Shown here one piece after another: positions 42,733-52,151 of a stretch of 64,000 nucleotides of DNA (positions are counted from its first letter, which is position 1; each line of letters opens with the position of its first letter). The stretch lies in contig JAXLXF010000031.1 of the NCBI GenBank assembly GCA_046328125.1, positions 1 to 64,000 of the forward strand. The letters run 5' to 3'. The notes below the pieces were generated by a model, which searched no databases, was not told the origin of the DNA, and saw only the letters and a list, made by a program, of their open reading frames with translations. Source of the stretch: JADZEM01 sp046328125. Its GTDB lineage: Bacteria > Chloroflexota > UBA6077 > JACCZL01. Both the position numbers and the translations under genes were made by a program.

Positions 42733-44982
42733 ACAGTAGAGCGTCCAGAACGTCTTCGCATCGTGTCGCCCCGCCGCGACGAGCACGCGCCCGCGCTGAC
42801 GCCTGATCGCAAGCTCGGCGATTCGGTCCGGCGACACTCGAGCGCCGACCAGGGCATATATCCCACGACGCGGACTGACGAGGATCGGCGAATTGCCGAG
42901 GTAGACGTAGAACGTGGCGCGATTCATCCCGTGCAGGAGGCACGACTCTTCGAGATCTGCCCTGGTCATGACCGAGCCGCCGGCATCCAGGATCTCATAG
43001 AAGAGGGCTCGGTGTCGGCCAGCACGTCGATTGGATGCAGGCGCGGCTCGGCCCGGACGACGTCTCCGTCAACCAGCCCGGTTTGGCAGCCGGCGGCACA
43101 GCTCTGCGAGCACCTGCACCGGCGGCGCCTGCCCCTCCATGCGGTAGTTTCGCGCCACAGCCGCCTGGAGCTGGGTCACCGAGATCTGCGGGGCGACACA
43201 GAGCACCTTGTCGATCTGGTTGGTGAGCCGATTCCGAGGAACCTCGGCGTTCCAGTACCAGCCACGCGGACTGGTGCAGCCACCGGAACCCGTCGTCACG
43301 AGTCAGAATGTCGAGGACGAATTTCTCTTCGACATCCTCGCCGGATTCCCGAGCGCGGCAGCGACCACGTCCGAGATGAGACCGACACCCCAGTGCTCGA
43401 CCGTCCGTCGCCCGATCCGCCTGACCAGCCGAGCGAGTCGGTCGAGTTGTGCGGCCGATTCGTCGTCGGCCAGACACACACGCGCACGCCCGGCGACCTC
43501 ATCAATACGGATCGGGGCGTCAATCCCGAGCATCGCGGCAGCCTCGATCAACGCCTCTGGGGCAAACGTTCCGGCGATGAGTTGACGGTCCTGAAGCTCG
43601 CGAACGAGGCTCGTCGGCCCAGATCGGCGCGAAATCCCCGGCGACCGCCACCACCCGACCGAGCACGGGCGCCGCCAGACGCAGCGCCCGCACTCGCGTC
43701 TCAACCTTGCTGCACACCTGTCGGACGCGCTCGCGGATACCCCGAATTCGTCGCCAACCGCCTGCAACACGGCGCCTCCGCGTCCATCCCAACCACGGTA
43801 TCTGGCGAACATGCCGCCCTGACGGCCGTCCGACAGGGAGGTCGCGATCTCCGTGAGCCTCGTCTTCTAACGACTGCCGCTCGAATCGCTGAAGCGCCGC
43901 CAGGAGACGCCCGGACGCGGTCGACGACAAGGCGCACCTCCAGAGGATCGACGGGGCGCTGCGACAGCCGAAGCGCAGCCTCACGAACCGTCTCACCTGG
44001 CCGGCAGACCGTGGCGGCGTCGGGGAAGAGGCGAGGATCGTCACCGGCGAACAGGGCGGAAAGATCTGATTCTGCGAGCGCCAGGGCTAGCTGGGTGAGA
44101 TCCTCGCTCGGGGGCGGCTGGAGCATCAGCCGCACGATGCCGTCCAGAAGGTCACCGAAAGCCGTTCGTCCGAAGCTCGGCAATGCCAGGATGTCGAGTA
44201 TCATCGCGTCTCGGAGCCAGTGACCGATCGCTTCGTGGCCAGCCCGCGTGATGGCTCCGACAGTCCGAGATGCGAGTCCGAGATCCAACACGTGGGTCGC
44301 CTCTGGATCGCGGCAGGCGCCTGTGCAGGACGCTTCTGGGAGGCTGTCAAGCTCGCCCCGCGTCCAGGCGCCGAGCAGGCCGACGTCGTGCTCGGTCAGG
44401 CCGCCGACAAACGCATCGGGCGCAGGCTCAGTCATCGCCTCACCGTCGCCAGGGCGCGCATCATCAGCCAAGCACTCCACCCGCGATGTCCCGTCCACAC
44501 CATCATCTGCTGACGAGATGTCCTGGCGCACCTCCTCGAGTGCGACGAGCAGCTGGATCAACCCTTTGGCGCCCATCCTCGGATGTCGAGCACGTCTTCG
44601 ACGGTTGCCGAGCGAAGCCGCTCGGGATGGCCGCCGAGTGGACTGCGCAACAAGGCGTTGAATGTCCTGACACTGAGACCGAGGTCCGCGAGCGACATCC
44701 CGCTCGGGAGGGGCGGCAGCCGACGCTCGGCGAGCGGGCCAGACCCAATCAGATACCTGGCCTGCTCTCGCACTCGGGTGACAATTGCCTCCGCGAGGCT
44801 CGGCATTGCTCGGGAGTATAGATATCCCATGCCGAGGCGTCGAGATCGGCGAGCGTGCACGGCATCCGCGATTCGTCTCTGGCGAGATCGGCAGGCAGCG
44901 GCACGAGCAAGCAGTCCCGTAGCGTGATTGGCGCAAGTCGTCGTCCAGGCCACGGATACTCGTCCGGCTGTCGCTCAGTCAC
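42733..44982 (-). pseudogene. Decayed regulator with alpha-CTD-like and sigma-70 region 4-like domains
   Basis: Protein-like sequence runs on the minus strand from a GTG at 44982 to the wzt junction but jumps frame at least eight times. In order: MTERQPDEYPWPG..., a helix-hairpin-helix segment like the RNA polymerase alpha C-terminal domain (SLADLGLSVRTFNALLRSP ... VEDVLDIRGW), a second related segment (HVLDLGLASRTVGAITRAG ... LPSFGRTAFGDLLDGI), a sigma-region-4-like helix-turn-helix (LQAVGDEFGVS then RERVRQVCSKV), an unknown middle, and a winged-helix-like end (RADLEESCLLHGMNRATFYV ... ILVSPRRGIYALVG). Neighbouring genes are intact, so this is true decay rather than poor sequence. Its 3' end is cut by the wzt fragment. 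Confidence 0.8.
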
Positions 44983-45289
<307 letters not shown>

Positions 45290-46555
45290 ATGTTTGCCGT
45301 ACGGTTCGAGAACGTCTCGAAGGTCTACAAGATCGGGCGGCAGCGCCAGTTCACCGAGCTGTTCGCCAGCTGGGCCGGCAAGATGGTCGGCAAGGGCGGC
45401 GGGCGCGCGCGTCACTGGGCGCTGAACGACGTCTCCTTTGAGCTCCAGGAGGGCGACAGCCTCGGGATGCTCGGGCCGAACGGGGCCGGCAAGACGACGA
45501 TTCTGAAGCTGCTCTCGCGGGTCACCTGGCCTACTGCCGGGCGGGTTTTGGTCGCCGGCAAGGTGATCTCGCTGATCGAGCTTGGGGCCGGGTTCCACGC
45601 CGAGCTGACCGGCCGCGAGAACATCTTCCTGCACGGCGCGATCCTGGGGCTGAGCTTCAAGGAGATCGCCAGCCGCCTGGACGAGATCGTCGAGTTCACC
45701 GGCATCGAGAAGTTCGTGGACACGCCGGTCAAGTGGTACTCGTCAGGGATGTACGCGCGGCTCGGGTTCGGGGTGGCGGCCCACAGCGACCCCGATGTGC
45801 TGCTGGTGGACGAGGTGCTGGCGGTCGGCGACACCGCGTTCCAGCGCAAGGCGATCGACGCGATGCGCGGCCTCGTTCAGCAGGGCAAGACGGTGGTCCT
45901 GGTTTCACACGACCTGGGGAACGTGCGGGGGCTTTGCAGGCAGGTCTTGTGGCTGGAAAAGGGCGAGATCCGCGCCCTCGGGCCGACCGACGAGATCGTG
46001 GCGCAGTACCTGGACGACGTGAACAGCAGGGCCGTCACCGACCAGACTGCCCGCGACCGCACCGAGACGCGCGGCGGCTCAGGCGATGCTCGATACGGCG
46101 CGGTCCAGCTGCTCGACGCGGCTGGCCGTGAGACGGACGTCTTCCAACCGGGTGAGCCGATTCGCATTCGTGCCGCGTACCACGCTCGCCGCCCGTTGGA
46201 GCGCCCGATCTTCCGCTTCGCGATTCGGGCGCCGCTCCACGGTGTGACGATCTGCGCCGCCGACTCCCGCCCCGGCGACGTGCCGGACAGCGTGGAAGCG
46301 GACGGCGTGGTGGAGGCAACGTTCGAGGCGCCGCCGTTCCAGCCGGGGAAGTATTCGGTGGCCCTCTCGATCTGGGGGCCGGACGGCCTCGCCCTCTACG
46401 ACGACATGGGCCTTGCGCGCGACTTCGTAGTGCCGGCGACGGGCAGCTCGGACAGCTTCGTGGTGGACCGCGACGACCTGTTGTACGTGCCGGCCCAGTT
46501 CTCGCACCACGCCGGCCAGCTGCCCGACGCGAACGGACAGGCCACCAGCAGTTAG
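45290..46555 (+). CDS. Polysaccharide ABC exporter ATPase (Wzt-like) with C-terminal glycan-binding domain
   Basis: 421 residues. The nucleotide-binding domain has GPNGAGKTT (Walker A), the Wzt/TagH-type signature region KWYSSGMYARLGFG, and LLVDEVLAVGD (Walker B). After about residue 245 comes a beta-sandwich Wzt C-terminal domain (YGAVQLLDAAGRETDVFQPG ... FRFAIRAPLHGV), which in studied systems reads the glycan's terminal residue. It is the working partner of the Wzm-like permease 2.9 kb upstream, from which it is separated by a truncated copy of itself and a decayed gene. It overlaps the convergent cupin gene by 4 bp. Confidence 0.92.
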   Translation: MFAVRFENVSKVYKIGRQRQFTELFASWAGKMVGKGGGRARHWALNDVSFELQEGDSLGMLGPNGAGKTTILKLLSRVTWPTAGRVLVAGKVISLIELGAGFHAELTGRENIFLHGAILGLSFKEIASRLDEIVEFTGIEKFVDTPVKWYSSGMYARLGFGVAAHSDPDVLLVDEVLAVGDTAFQRKAIDAMRGLVQQGKTVVLVSHDLGNVRGLCRQVLWLEKGEIRALGPTDEIVAQYLDDVNSRAVTDQTARDRTETRGGSGDARYGAVQLLDAAGRETDVFQPGEPIRIRAAYHARRPLERPIFRFAIRAPLHGVTICAADSRPGDVPDSVEADGVVEATFEAPPFQPGKYSVALSIWGPDGLALYDDMGLARDFVVPATGSSDSFVVDRDDLLYVPAQFSHHAGQLPDANGQATSS

Positions 46556-46866
46556 CGGACCTCGATCAGCACGAGCTGGCCCGTCGTCTCCCCGATATTG
46601 ACCGTCTCGTGGCGCATCCCCTGATCCCGCCAGAACGCCAGGCCAGCCGGATATGGGTCGAGGTCACGAGCGACGCCGTTCTGGTCGATGGTCCGCAGCC
46701 GGTTCGGCGCGATCATGTAGCGAAAGACGTGGGCCGGATGGGCGTGCATCTTTGTCGTGTCGCCAGGGGCGCTCGTGACCCAGGCGACGCGCGCCCGCCG
46801 GTTCTCGAAGATCAGACGGTACGCGTCCGGCTCCACCAGCAAGTCGGCGAGGGTGCGCGCCAGCAA
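46552..46866 (-). CDS. Small cupin-domain protein
   Basis: 104 residues with a TTG start at 46866; no ATG or GTG lies in frame before a stop at 46921. MHAHPAHVFRYMIAPNRL and FWRDQGMRHETVNIGE carry the two cupin histidine motifs. The N-terminal LLARTLADLL repeats the last residues of the TSUP permease gene 600 bp away (47442-48215), suggesting the 5' end was rebuilt from neighbouring DNA. Function unknown; relatives are small cytoplasmic cupins. Confidence 0.7.
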   Translation of the reverse strand: MLARTLADLLVEPDAYRLIFENRRARVAWVTSAPGDTTKMHAHPAHVFRYMIAPNRLRTIDQNGVARDLDPYPAGLAFWRDQGMRHETVNIGETTGQLVLIEVR

Positions 46867-46932
46867 CTTCAGGAAATCGCGGTTGAGGGGGTGATCCAGA
46901 GTATGATTCGAGCACTTCAGCTACGAGGCTCC

Positions 46933-47214
46933 ATGATGGAAGCATTCGACCAGCCGACGCGACAGCGAATCTACGCAGCAATCAAGAGGCGAGCGCCACA
47001 CGCACGCTGCCCGATGTGCGAGTCGGCCTCCTGGTCGCTGGCCGATGGGTTCGTGACGCTGGGGCTCGAACGGCTTCCCGAGATACCCGCGTTTGCTGGC
47101 CGAGGATTGCCTTCGGTTGCCCTGATTTGCACGCAATGTGGATACACACTGCTCTTCAACGCGCTCGCCTTGGGTCTCAACGATCTCGTGCAGCGAACTG
47201 CTGTCGCATCATAG
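46933..47214 (+). CDS. Zinc-ribbon protein
   Basis: 93 residues from the ATG at 46933, four bases after CGAGG; an upstream ATG at 46903 is possible. Two CxxC knuckles, CPMCESASW and CTQCGYTLLF, about 45 residues apart, form a zinc ribbon. The rest resembles short proteins of this type encoded next to small membrane proteins. Its stop abuts the next start (TAG then ATG), so the two are co-translated. Confidence 0.72.
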   Translation: MMEAFDQPTRQRIYAAIKRRAPHARCPMCESASWSLADGFVTLGLERLPEIPAFAGRGLPSVALICTQCGYTLLFNALALGLNDLVQRTAVAS

Positions 47215-47409
47215 ATGGACGAGCCGCCACAGTCGTTCCACGTCCGTCAGGAGCTCACGTCGGTTCAATTTGAGGTTACGCTCATTGGTCGGGACTTCCG
47301 GGCGTATCCGATTCTGGACGAAGAGCTCGACACGCTGGCTTCAGCGCATAGCTCGGTCAATCAGGTCTTCCTCGGCATCGCGCTGGGAGCGCTCGTCAGC
47401 GTGGCGTAA
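47215..47409 (+). CDS. Short membrane-associated protein, probably 3'-truncated paralog
   Basis: 64 residues. FEVTLIGRDFRAYPILDEEL and then NQVFLGIALGALVSVA match the first half of the 135-residue protein at 34548-34955, but this one stops in the first membrane helix. Either a truncated copy or a minimal partner of the zinc-ribbon protein directly upstream. Confidence 0.6.
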   Translation: MDEPPQSFHVRQELTSVQFEVTLIGRDFRAYPILDEELDTLASAHSSVNQVFLGIALGALVSVA

Positions 47410-47441
47410 CGGCAAAATCCGGCAACTCCAGATGCGCCGTG

Positions 47442-48215
47442 CTACCCCAACAGCAGGTCCGCGAGGGTGCGGGCCAGCAGCAACAGTAGAATCGAGATGA
47501 GGAGCAGGCGCAGCAGTTGAGGCGAGATCCGCCGGGTCAAGCGTGCGCCAGCCAGCGTCCCGAGCGCGCTCCCCGTCACCACCAGGATCGCCTCGGCCCA
47601 GGGGATCTGCCCAAGCAGCGCCTTGCCAGAGGTGGCCGCGATGGCGGTGAAGATCGAGACCAGCATGCTGGTGCCGACGGCGCGGTGAATCGGCATCTTC
47701 AGCGCCCACCGCGAGAGCGGGATCAGCATGAACGTGCCGCCGGCGCCGATGTTGCCGGCCACGACGCCGGTCAGCGCCCCGAGACCGGCCGACCACTCGT
47801 CAGCACGAGGCACCCGCCGTGGCGCGCCAGCCGGCGGCGTCTTGACCGGCAGCAACAGGAACACCAGCGAGAGCAGCACGGCGGCCAGGTAGACCAGCTT
47901 GACGCCGAACGGATCGAGGTAGCCGGAGATCGCGGCGCCCAGGATGCCGCCGACCACACTGCCAGCCCCCGCCGCCAGCCCGACACGCATGTCTACTGCC
48001 CCATACCGGCCGTGGATCAGGTAGCCCGAGAGCCCGACGGCCAACCCGTGCAACGATGCCGTGCCGGTCGCCAGCTTGAACGGCATCCCGGCCACGAACG
48101 CCAGGGCCGGCACCAGCAGCAGCGCGCCGCCCATCCCGATGATCCCCGACAGGAAGCCGGCCGACAGCCCGACGCCGACCAGGAGCGCCAGGTGCGGGAT
48201 GTCAGCCGGTTGCAT
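47442..48215 (-). CDS. Sulfite exporter TauE/SafE (TSUP) family permease
   Basis: 257 residues from the ATG at 48215. Two related halves, each with a glycine-rich signature: GFLSGIIGMGGALLLVPAL near residue 20 and GVVAGNIGAGGTFMLIPLS near residue 150, within about eight membrane helices. TSUP proteins export sulfur-containing organic anions or similar compounds. The start overlaps nothing. The LLM gene lies 32 bp upstream on the same strand, so an operon for a sulfonate-like compound is possible but unproven. Confidence 0.9.
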   Translation of the reverse strand: MQPADIPHLALLVGVGLSAGFLSGIIGMGGALLLVPALAFVAGMPFKLATGTASLHGLAVGLSGYLIHGRYGAVDMRVGLAAGAGSVVGGILGAAISGYLDPFGVKLVYLAAVLLSLVFLLLPVKTPPAGAPRRVPRADEWSAGLGALTGVVAGNIGAGGTFMLIPLSRWALKMPIHRAVGTSMLVSIFTAIAATSGKALLGQIPWAEAILVVTGSALGTLAGARLTRRISPQLLRLLLISILLLLLARTLADLLLG

Positions 48216-48247
48216 CGCGCTGGTGACTCCCTGGGAGAAGGCGCTCG

Positions 48248-49327
48248 TCAGGCCGAGGCGACGGCGGCCCGCTCGGTGATGCGCGGGATGACCTCCGTGC
48301 CGAACAGCTCCAGCGAGCGCATCGCCTGGGCGTGGGTGATGCTGCCCCACTGGAACGAGGTCACCAGATAGTTGGCATCGCCGGCCAGGGTGTACTTCTC
48401 GACGTGGCGCAGCAGGGTCTCCGGCGAGCCGGCCACGCAGCGCTCCAGCTCGAACGCCTTGTCCACGTCCCCGCCCAGGCCGGGGCCGCCGGCCGGCAGC
48501 GGCTTGATCGCGCCGGTGCCGGTCGTCTCGGGGCCGGGGCCGGTCAGCCCGCGCTTGGCGAAGTTGCGGTTGTAGACCGGCCAGGACGCCCGCGCGATGG
48601 CGACGGCCTCCTCGTCCGTGTCCGCGACGACGATGTGGGTCGAGCTACCGGCCAGCGGCTCGTCACTGTCGCGGTTGAGGCGACCCGGCGCGTCGCGGTG
48701 CTCCTGCCAGAGCTGGCGGTAGCGCGCCAGGGTCTCTGAGAAGCGCTGGCCGCCGTGGAACACGAAGTTCGTGCCGTACCGACCGGCGTACTCCGGGTTG
48801 CCGGCGCTCCAGAACGGCGGGTGCGGCTTCTGGGCCGGCGTCAGCTCCAGCGGCACGTTCTCGTAGCGGTAGAACTGGCCCTGGAAGTCCATCGTGTCCG
48901 AGGTCAGGCCGCGCACCAGGATCTCGGTCACCTCGTCGTGGCGGGTGTGGGCCTCTTCAGGACGCTGCCCCCAGAAGGTGTGCTCGATAGCAGTGATCCC
49001 GCGCCCGATCCCGATCTGGAGCCGGCCGCCAGTGAGATGATCGAGCATGCACATCTCTTCGACGAGACGGAGCGGGTGATAGAACGGCAGGACGCTGACC
49101 AGCGCGCCGAGCTTGATCTGGCGAGTATGCCGTGCGGCAGCTGCCAGGAAGACGCTCGGCGAGGGCGCCATGCACAGCGGCGACTGGTGGTGCTCGGCCA
49201 GGTGGTAGGCGTAGAAGCCAAGCTCGTCGGCGCGGGCCAGCAGCCGCAGCCGCTCCTCATACTGCTGCCCGAGCGAGATGTCAGCCTGCCGCTCCAGGTG
49301 ATCGAAGATGCCGAACCGTGGGACCAC
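48248..49327 (-). CDS. LLM-class flavin-dependent oxidoreductase
   Basis: 359 residues from the GTG at 49327, preceded by AAGGAGGA. Luciferase-like pattern: ARADELGFYAYHLAEHHQSP, LGALVSVLPFYHPLRLVEEM, LDHLTGGRLQIGIGRG and FWSAGNPEYAGRYG. This is the subgroup common in soil Chloroflexota and Actinobacteria, with FMN or F420 as cofactor. It lies upstream of the TSUP permease gene on the same strand. Confidence 0.92.
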   Translation of the reverse strand: MVPRFGIFDHLERQADISLGQQYEERLRLLARADELGFYAYHLAEHHQSPLCMAPSPSVFLAAAARHTRQIKLGALVSVLPFYHPLRLVEEMCMLDHLTGGRLQIGIGRGITAIEHTFWGQRPEEAHTRHDEVTEILVRGLTSDTMDFQGQFYRYENVPLELTPAQKPHPPFWSAGNPEYAGRYGTNFVFHGGQRFSETLARYRQLWQEHRDAPGRLNRDSDEPLAGSSTHIVVADTDEEAVAIARASWPVYNRNFAKRGLTGPGPETTGTGAIKPLPAGGPGLGGDVDKAFELERCVAGSPETLLRHVEKYTLAGDANYLVTSFQWGSITHAQAMRSLELFGTEVIPRITERAAVASA

Positions 49328-49661
49328 GCCGTCCTCCTTCAGCCGTCTTCCCCGATGGTACATCGTACGAGATCGCCCTCACCCCCCAACCTCCTCTACT
49401 GTCCCTGTGCGCGGGAGAGGGGGTTGGGGGGTGGGGCTGTCTCTCCGTGTCACGCCGGGCACTGTCCGCGCGCTGAGCGTGCGCTACCATTGGCGTCGGC
49501 ACTTCAACGTCAGGACCGAGAGGACGTGGCCGTGAAGCCGTTCGCTCCCTCGTGCATCGTGACCGTCGATGTTCGCCCGTCTCGGGCTTTCCGCGCTGAC
49601 GACACGCTGACACACCGCGTCCCGGCATCGTCTGTCGGGGCTGCATGGCCTGAGGAGCTCC
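49328..49661. other. Divergent intergenic region with a degraded C-rich palindrome
   Basis: 334 bp between the minus-strand LLM gene and the plus-strand MFS gene. It contains the palindrome at 49380-49437; the rest shows no reliable gene. Confidence 0.5.
49380..49437. repeat. Degraded member of the C-rich palindrome family
   Basis: CACCCCCCAACCTCCTCT pairs imperfectly with AGAGGGGGTTGGGGGGTGGG; the internal GTGCGCGGGAGAGGG is shared with the repeat at 14201-14298. A half-copy (GAGGGGGCTGGGGGTGGGGC) lies at about 50927-50947. Confidence 0.75.
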
Positions 49662-50915
49662 GTGTCCTCCCTGATACGCCTGGATGGCCTCTGGCGCCAT
49701 TCTGACTTTCTGAAGCTCTGGGCCGGCCACACCGTCTCGCAGGCTGGCAGTCTGATCGGCCGGTTCGCGCTGCCGCTCGTCGCGATCCTCACGCTCGACG
49801 CCACACCGGGCGAGGTCGCCTTGATCCGGATGGCGGATGCCCTGCCGGGCGTCGTCATCGGGCTGGTGGCTGGCGTCTGGGTGGATCGGCTGCGACGCCG
49901 CCCGCTGATGATCTGGACCGATCTTGGCCGCGCCCTCCTGCTGGTCTCGATCCCGCTGGCGGCGCTGCTCGGCGTCCTCAGCCTCGGGCAGTTGTTCGTG
50001 GTGGTGCTGGCGGCCGGCACCATGACCGCGCTGTTCGAGGTCGCGCATCGATCGTACCTGCCCACAGTCATCTCGCGAGACGAGCTGATCGAAGGGAATA
50101 GCAAGCTCCAGGCGAGCGGCTCGGTGGTAGAGGTCGGCGCGTTCGGGTTCGCCGGCCTGCTGGTACAACTGCTGACCGCGCCCGGCGCGATCCTGCTGGA
50201 CGCGATCTCGTTCCTGGTCTCCGCGGTCTGCCTGACGGCGATCCGCAAGCCGGAGCCGCCGGTCCACGACGGCGCAGCCGAGCAGAGCACGCTGGCGGCG
50301 ATCCGCGAGGGCTGGCGGCTGGTGCTCCACGACCCGATCTTGCGGGCGATTGCCGGCACCCGCGCCCTCTACGAGCTCTCCCTCTTCATCTGGGTCTCGA
50401 TGCTGCTGGTCTTCCTGACCCGGGATCTGGAGATGGAGCCGGTCGTGTTCGGGGTGCTGTTCGCGATCGGAGGGGTGGCGTCGTTCTTCGGGGCGGTGGC
50501 CGCCGGGCCGGTCGAACGGCGGCTCGGCCTCGGCCCGACACTGATCGTCACGTTCGCGATCACGGCGGTCAGCCTGCTGCTGGTTCCGCTCGCGACAGGG
50601 CCGTTCTGGCTGGTGGTGCTGATGGTCGGCCTGCCGCAGTTGACCGATGCTACCGCCACGATCTTCCAGATCCACGAGGAGAGCGTGGTGCAGTCCAGGG
50701 TCGAGGATCGGTCGCTGGGCCGGGTCACGGCGAGCCTGCGCGTCGCATCCTGGTCGGCGATGCTGCTCGGCACGATCCTGGGGGGCATCCTGGGCGAGAC
50801 CATCGGGCCGCGCCTGACGATGCTGGTGGGGGCGGTCGGGGCGCTGCCGGCCGTGGTCTGGCTGTGCTGCTCCCCGATTCGCCACCTGAAGCGCCTGGAG
50901 CCGATAGGGGATTGA
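49662..50915 (+). CDS. Major facilitator superfamily transporter (MFS_3/EntS-like)
   Basis: 417 residues with twelve hydrophobic helices. The GTG at 49662 follows GAGGAG. DFLKLWAGHTVSQAGSLIGRFALPLVAI at the start and GVWVDRLRRRPLMIWTDLGR in the first cytoplasmic loop (motif A) match the EntS-like multidrug/siderophore-exporter group. Probably exports a small hydrophobic compound. No associated biosynthetic gene is seen. Confidence 0.9.
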   Translation: MSSLIRLDGLWRHSDFLKLWAGHTVSQAGSLIGRFALPLVAILTLDATPGEVALIRMADALPGVVIGLVAGVWVDRLRRRPLMIWTDLGRALLLVSIPLAALLGVLSLGQLFVVVLAAGTMTALFEVAHRSYLPTVISRDELIEGNSKLQASGSVVEVGAFGFAGLLVQLLTAPGAILLDAISFLVSAVCLTAIRKPEPPVHDGAAEQSTLAAIREGWRLVLHDPILRAIAGTRALYELSLFIWVSMLLVFLTRDLEMEPVVFGVLFAIGGVASFFGAVAAGPVERRLGLGPTLIVTFAITAVSLLLVPLATGPFWLVVLMVGLPQLTDATATIFQIHEESVVQSRVEDRSLGRVTASLRVASWSAMLLGTILGGILGETIGPRLTMLVGAVGALPAVVWLCCSPIRHLKRLEPIGD

Positions 50916-51029
50916 CCGGCTGCACGAGGGGGCTGGGGGTGGGGCTTTGGTGTGTGCGTGCTGAATCGATTGTCCCATCTGCGCTAGGATGTACGGTCGA
51001 GGATGCCGACGGGCACAGAAGGAGGCCGG

Positions 51030-51932
51030 GTGGATCTTCGCCAGTTGACGTGCTTCGAGCGCGTCGCCGAGCTCGGAAGCATGTCGCGGGCAGCCGAGGC
51101 GCTGCATCTGGTCCAGCCGGCTATCAGCCAGCAGATCGCCACCCTGGAGAGAGAGGTCGGACTGCGCCTGTTTCATCGCGGCCCGCGCGGCGTCCGCCTC
51201 ACCGAGGCCGGCGAGGCGCTCTTGCCGTACGCCCGGCGCGTCCTGACCGAGGTCGAGCGGGCCGGGCAGGTGCTCGGCGGCCTGCGGGAGCTGCGCGGCG
51301 GGCGGGTGGCGCTCGGGATCACGCCAAGCGCCGTGATCTGGCTGCTGCCGGAGCTGCTGGAGCGGTATCGCGGGCAGCACCCGCTGGTGCAGGTCCAGGT
51401 CCAGGAGGACATGACCGACCAGCTGGTGGAGTACCTGGGCGACGGCCGGCTCGACCTGGCCGTGGTCTCGCTGCCGATCGACGACGACGGCCTGCTGGTC
51501 CGCCCGATCCTCGAGGAGCGGCTGGCGCTGATCGTCGGGCCGGACCATCGGCTGGCCGGCACCTCGTCTGTGGATCTCTCGGAGCTGGCCGACGAGCCAT
51601 GGATCTTGCCGTACCGCCGCCACGGCGTCCGGGCGCTGGTCGAGGCGGCCTGTGCCGAGGCCGGCTTCCAGCTGCGGGTGGCCGTCGAGCTGTCCGGGCT
51701 CGGGCCGATCAAGCTGCTGGTGCAGCGGGGGCTGGGGATGTCGGTGCTGCCGCCGGCCGTCGTCGCGAACGAGGTCCGTCTCGGGCAGCTCCACGCCGTC
51801 ACCATCGACCGCCCGGCCCTGGTCCGGACGGTCGGGCTGGCCCGACGCCGCAACGAGCACCCGACGCCGGCCGCCGCCGCGATGGAGACGGCCATCGCCC
51901 AGGTGGCGGACCACGTCTGCCACTGGGACTGA
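51030..51932 (+). CDS. LysR-family transcriptional regulator
   Basis: 300 residues from the GTG at 51030, directly after AAGGAGG. VDLRQLTCFERVAELGSMSRAAEAL then LVQPAISQQIATLEREVGLRLFHR is the helix-turn-helix; the effector domain follows (GGRVALGITPSAVIWLLPEL). It precedes the aminotransferase gene on the same strand, separated by a repeat array, and may be autoregulated. A target cannot be named. Confidence 0.9.
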   Translation: MDLRQLTCFERVAELGSMSRAAEALHLVQPAISQQIATLEREVGLRLFHRGPRGVRLTEAGEALLPYARRVLTEVERAGQVLGGLRELRGGRVALGITPSAVIWLLPELLERYRGQHPLVQVQVQEDMTDQLVEYLGDGRLDLAVVSLPIDDDGLLVRPILEERLALIVGPDHRLAGTSSVDLSELADEPWILPYRRHGVRALVEAACAEAGFQLRVAVELSGLGPIKLLVQRGLGMSVLPPAVVANEVRLGQLHAVTIDRPALVRTVGLARRRNEHPTPAAAAMETAIAQVADHVCHWD

Positions 51933-51938
51933 CCGGAG

Positions 51939-52078
51939 GGGGTGCAATGAATCGCGCCCCTACCAGGACGAACCTTGTACGGGCGCAATTCATTGCGCCC
52001 CCTGCGCCCCAATTCATTGCGCCCCCTGCGCCCCAATTCATTGCGCCCCCTGCGCCCCAATTCATTGCGCCCCCTGGC
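51939..52078. repeat. Palindromic element, family A copy 6, with a tandem extension
   Basis: A complete element (GGTGCAATGAATCGCGCCCC ... GGGCGCAATTCATTGCGCCC) is followed by three extra tandem copies of its right half, with a unit of about 23-24 bp (CCAATTCATTGCGCCCCCTG). The spacer is nearly identical to copy 4. This shows amplification of one half-element. Confidence 0.9.
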
Positions 52079-52151
52079 GGTGGGGCTTTCCCCGGGTCTG
52101 CTACGCTACTCCTACCCCTGACGATTGTTCGTGAGAGAAGCGAGGTATGCC

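Noticed and set aside
42454..44223. A 589-codon plus-strand open frame joining the wzt fragment to downstream sequence
   Set aside because: After codon ~93 it is only the antisense of the decayed minus-strand gene; no plus-strand domain is recognisable.
49281..51947. An 888-codon minus-strand open frame opposite the MFS and LysR genes
   Set aside because: Gln/Arg/His-rich composition typical of antisense in high-GC DNA; the plus-strand genes have clear families.
51990..52078. Evenly spaced repeats that could suggest a CRISPR array
   Set aside because: There are no unique spacers; these are direct tandem copies of a palindromic half-element, and no cas gene is nearby.
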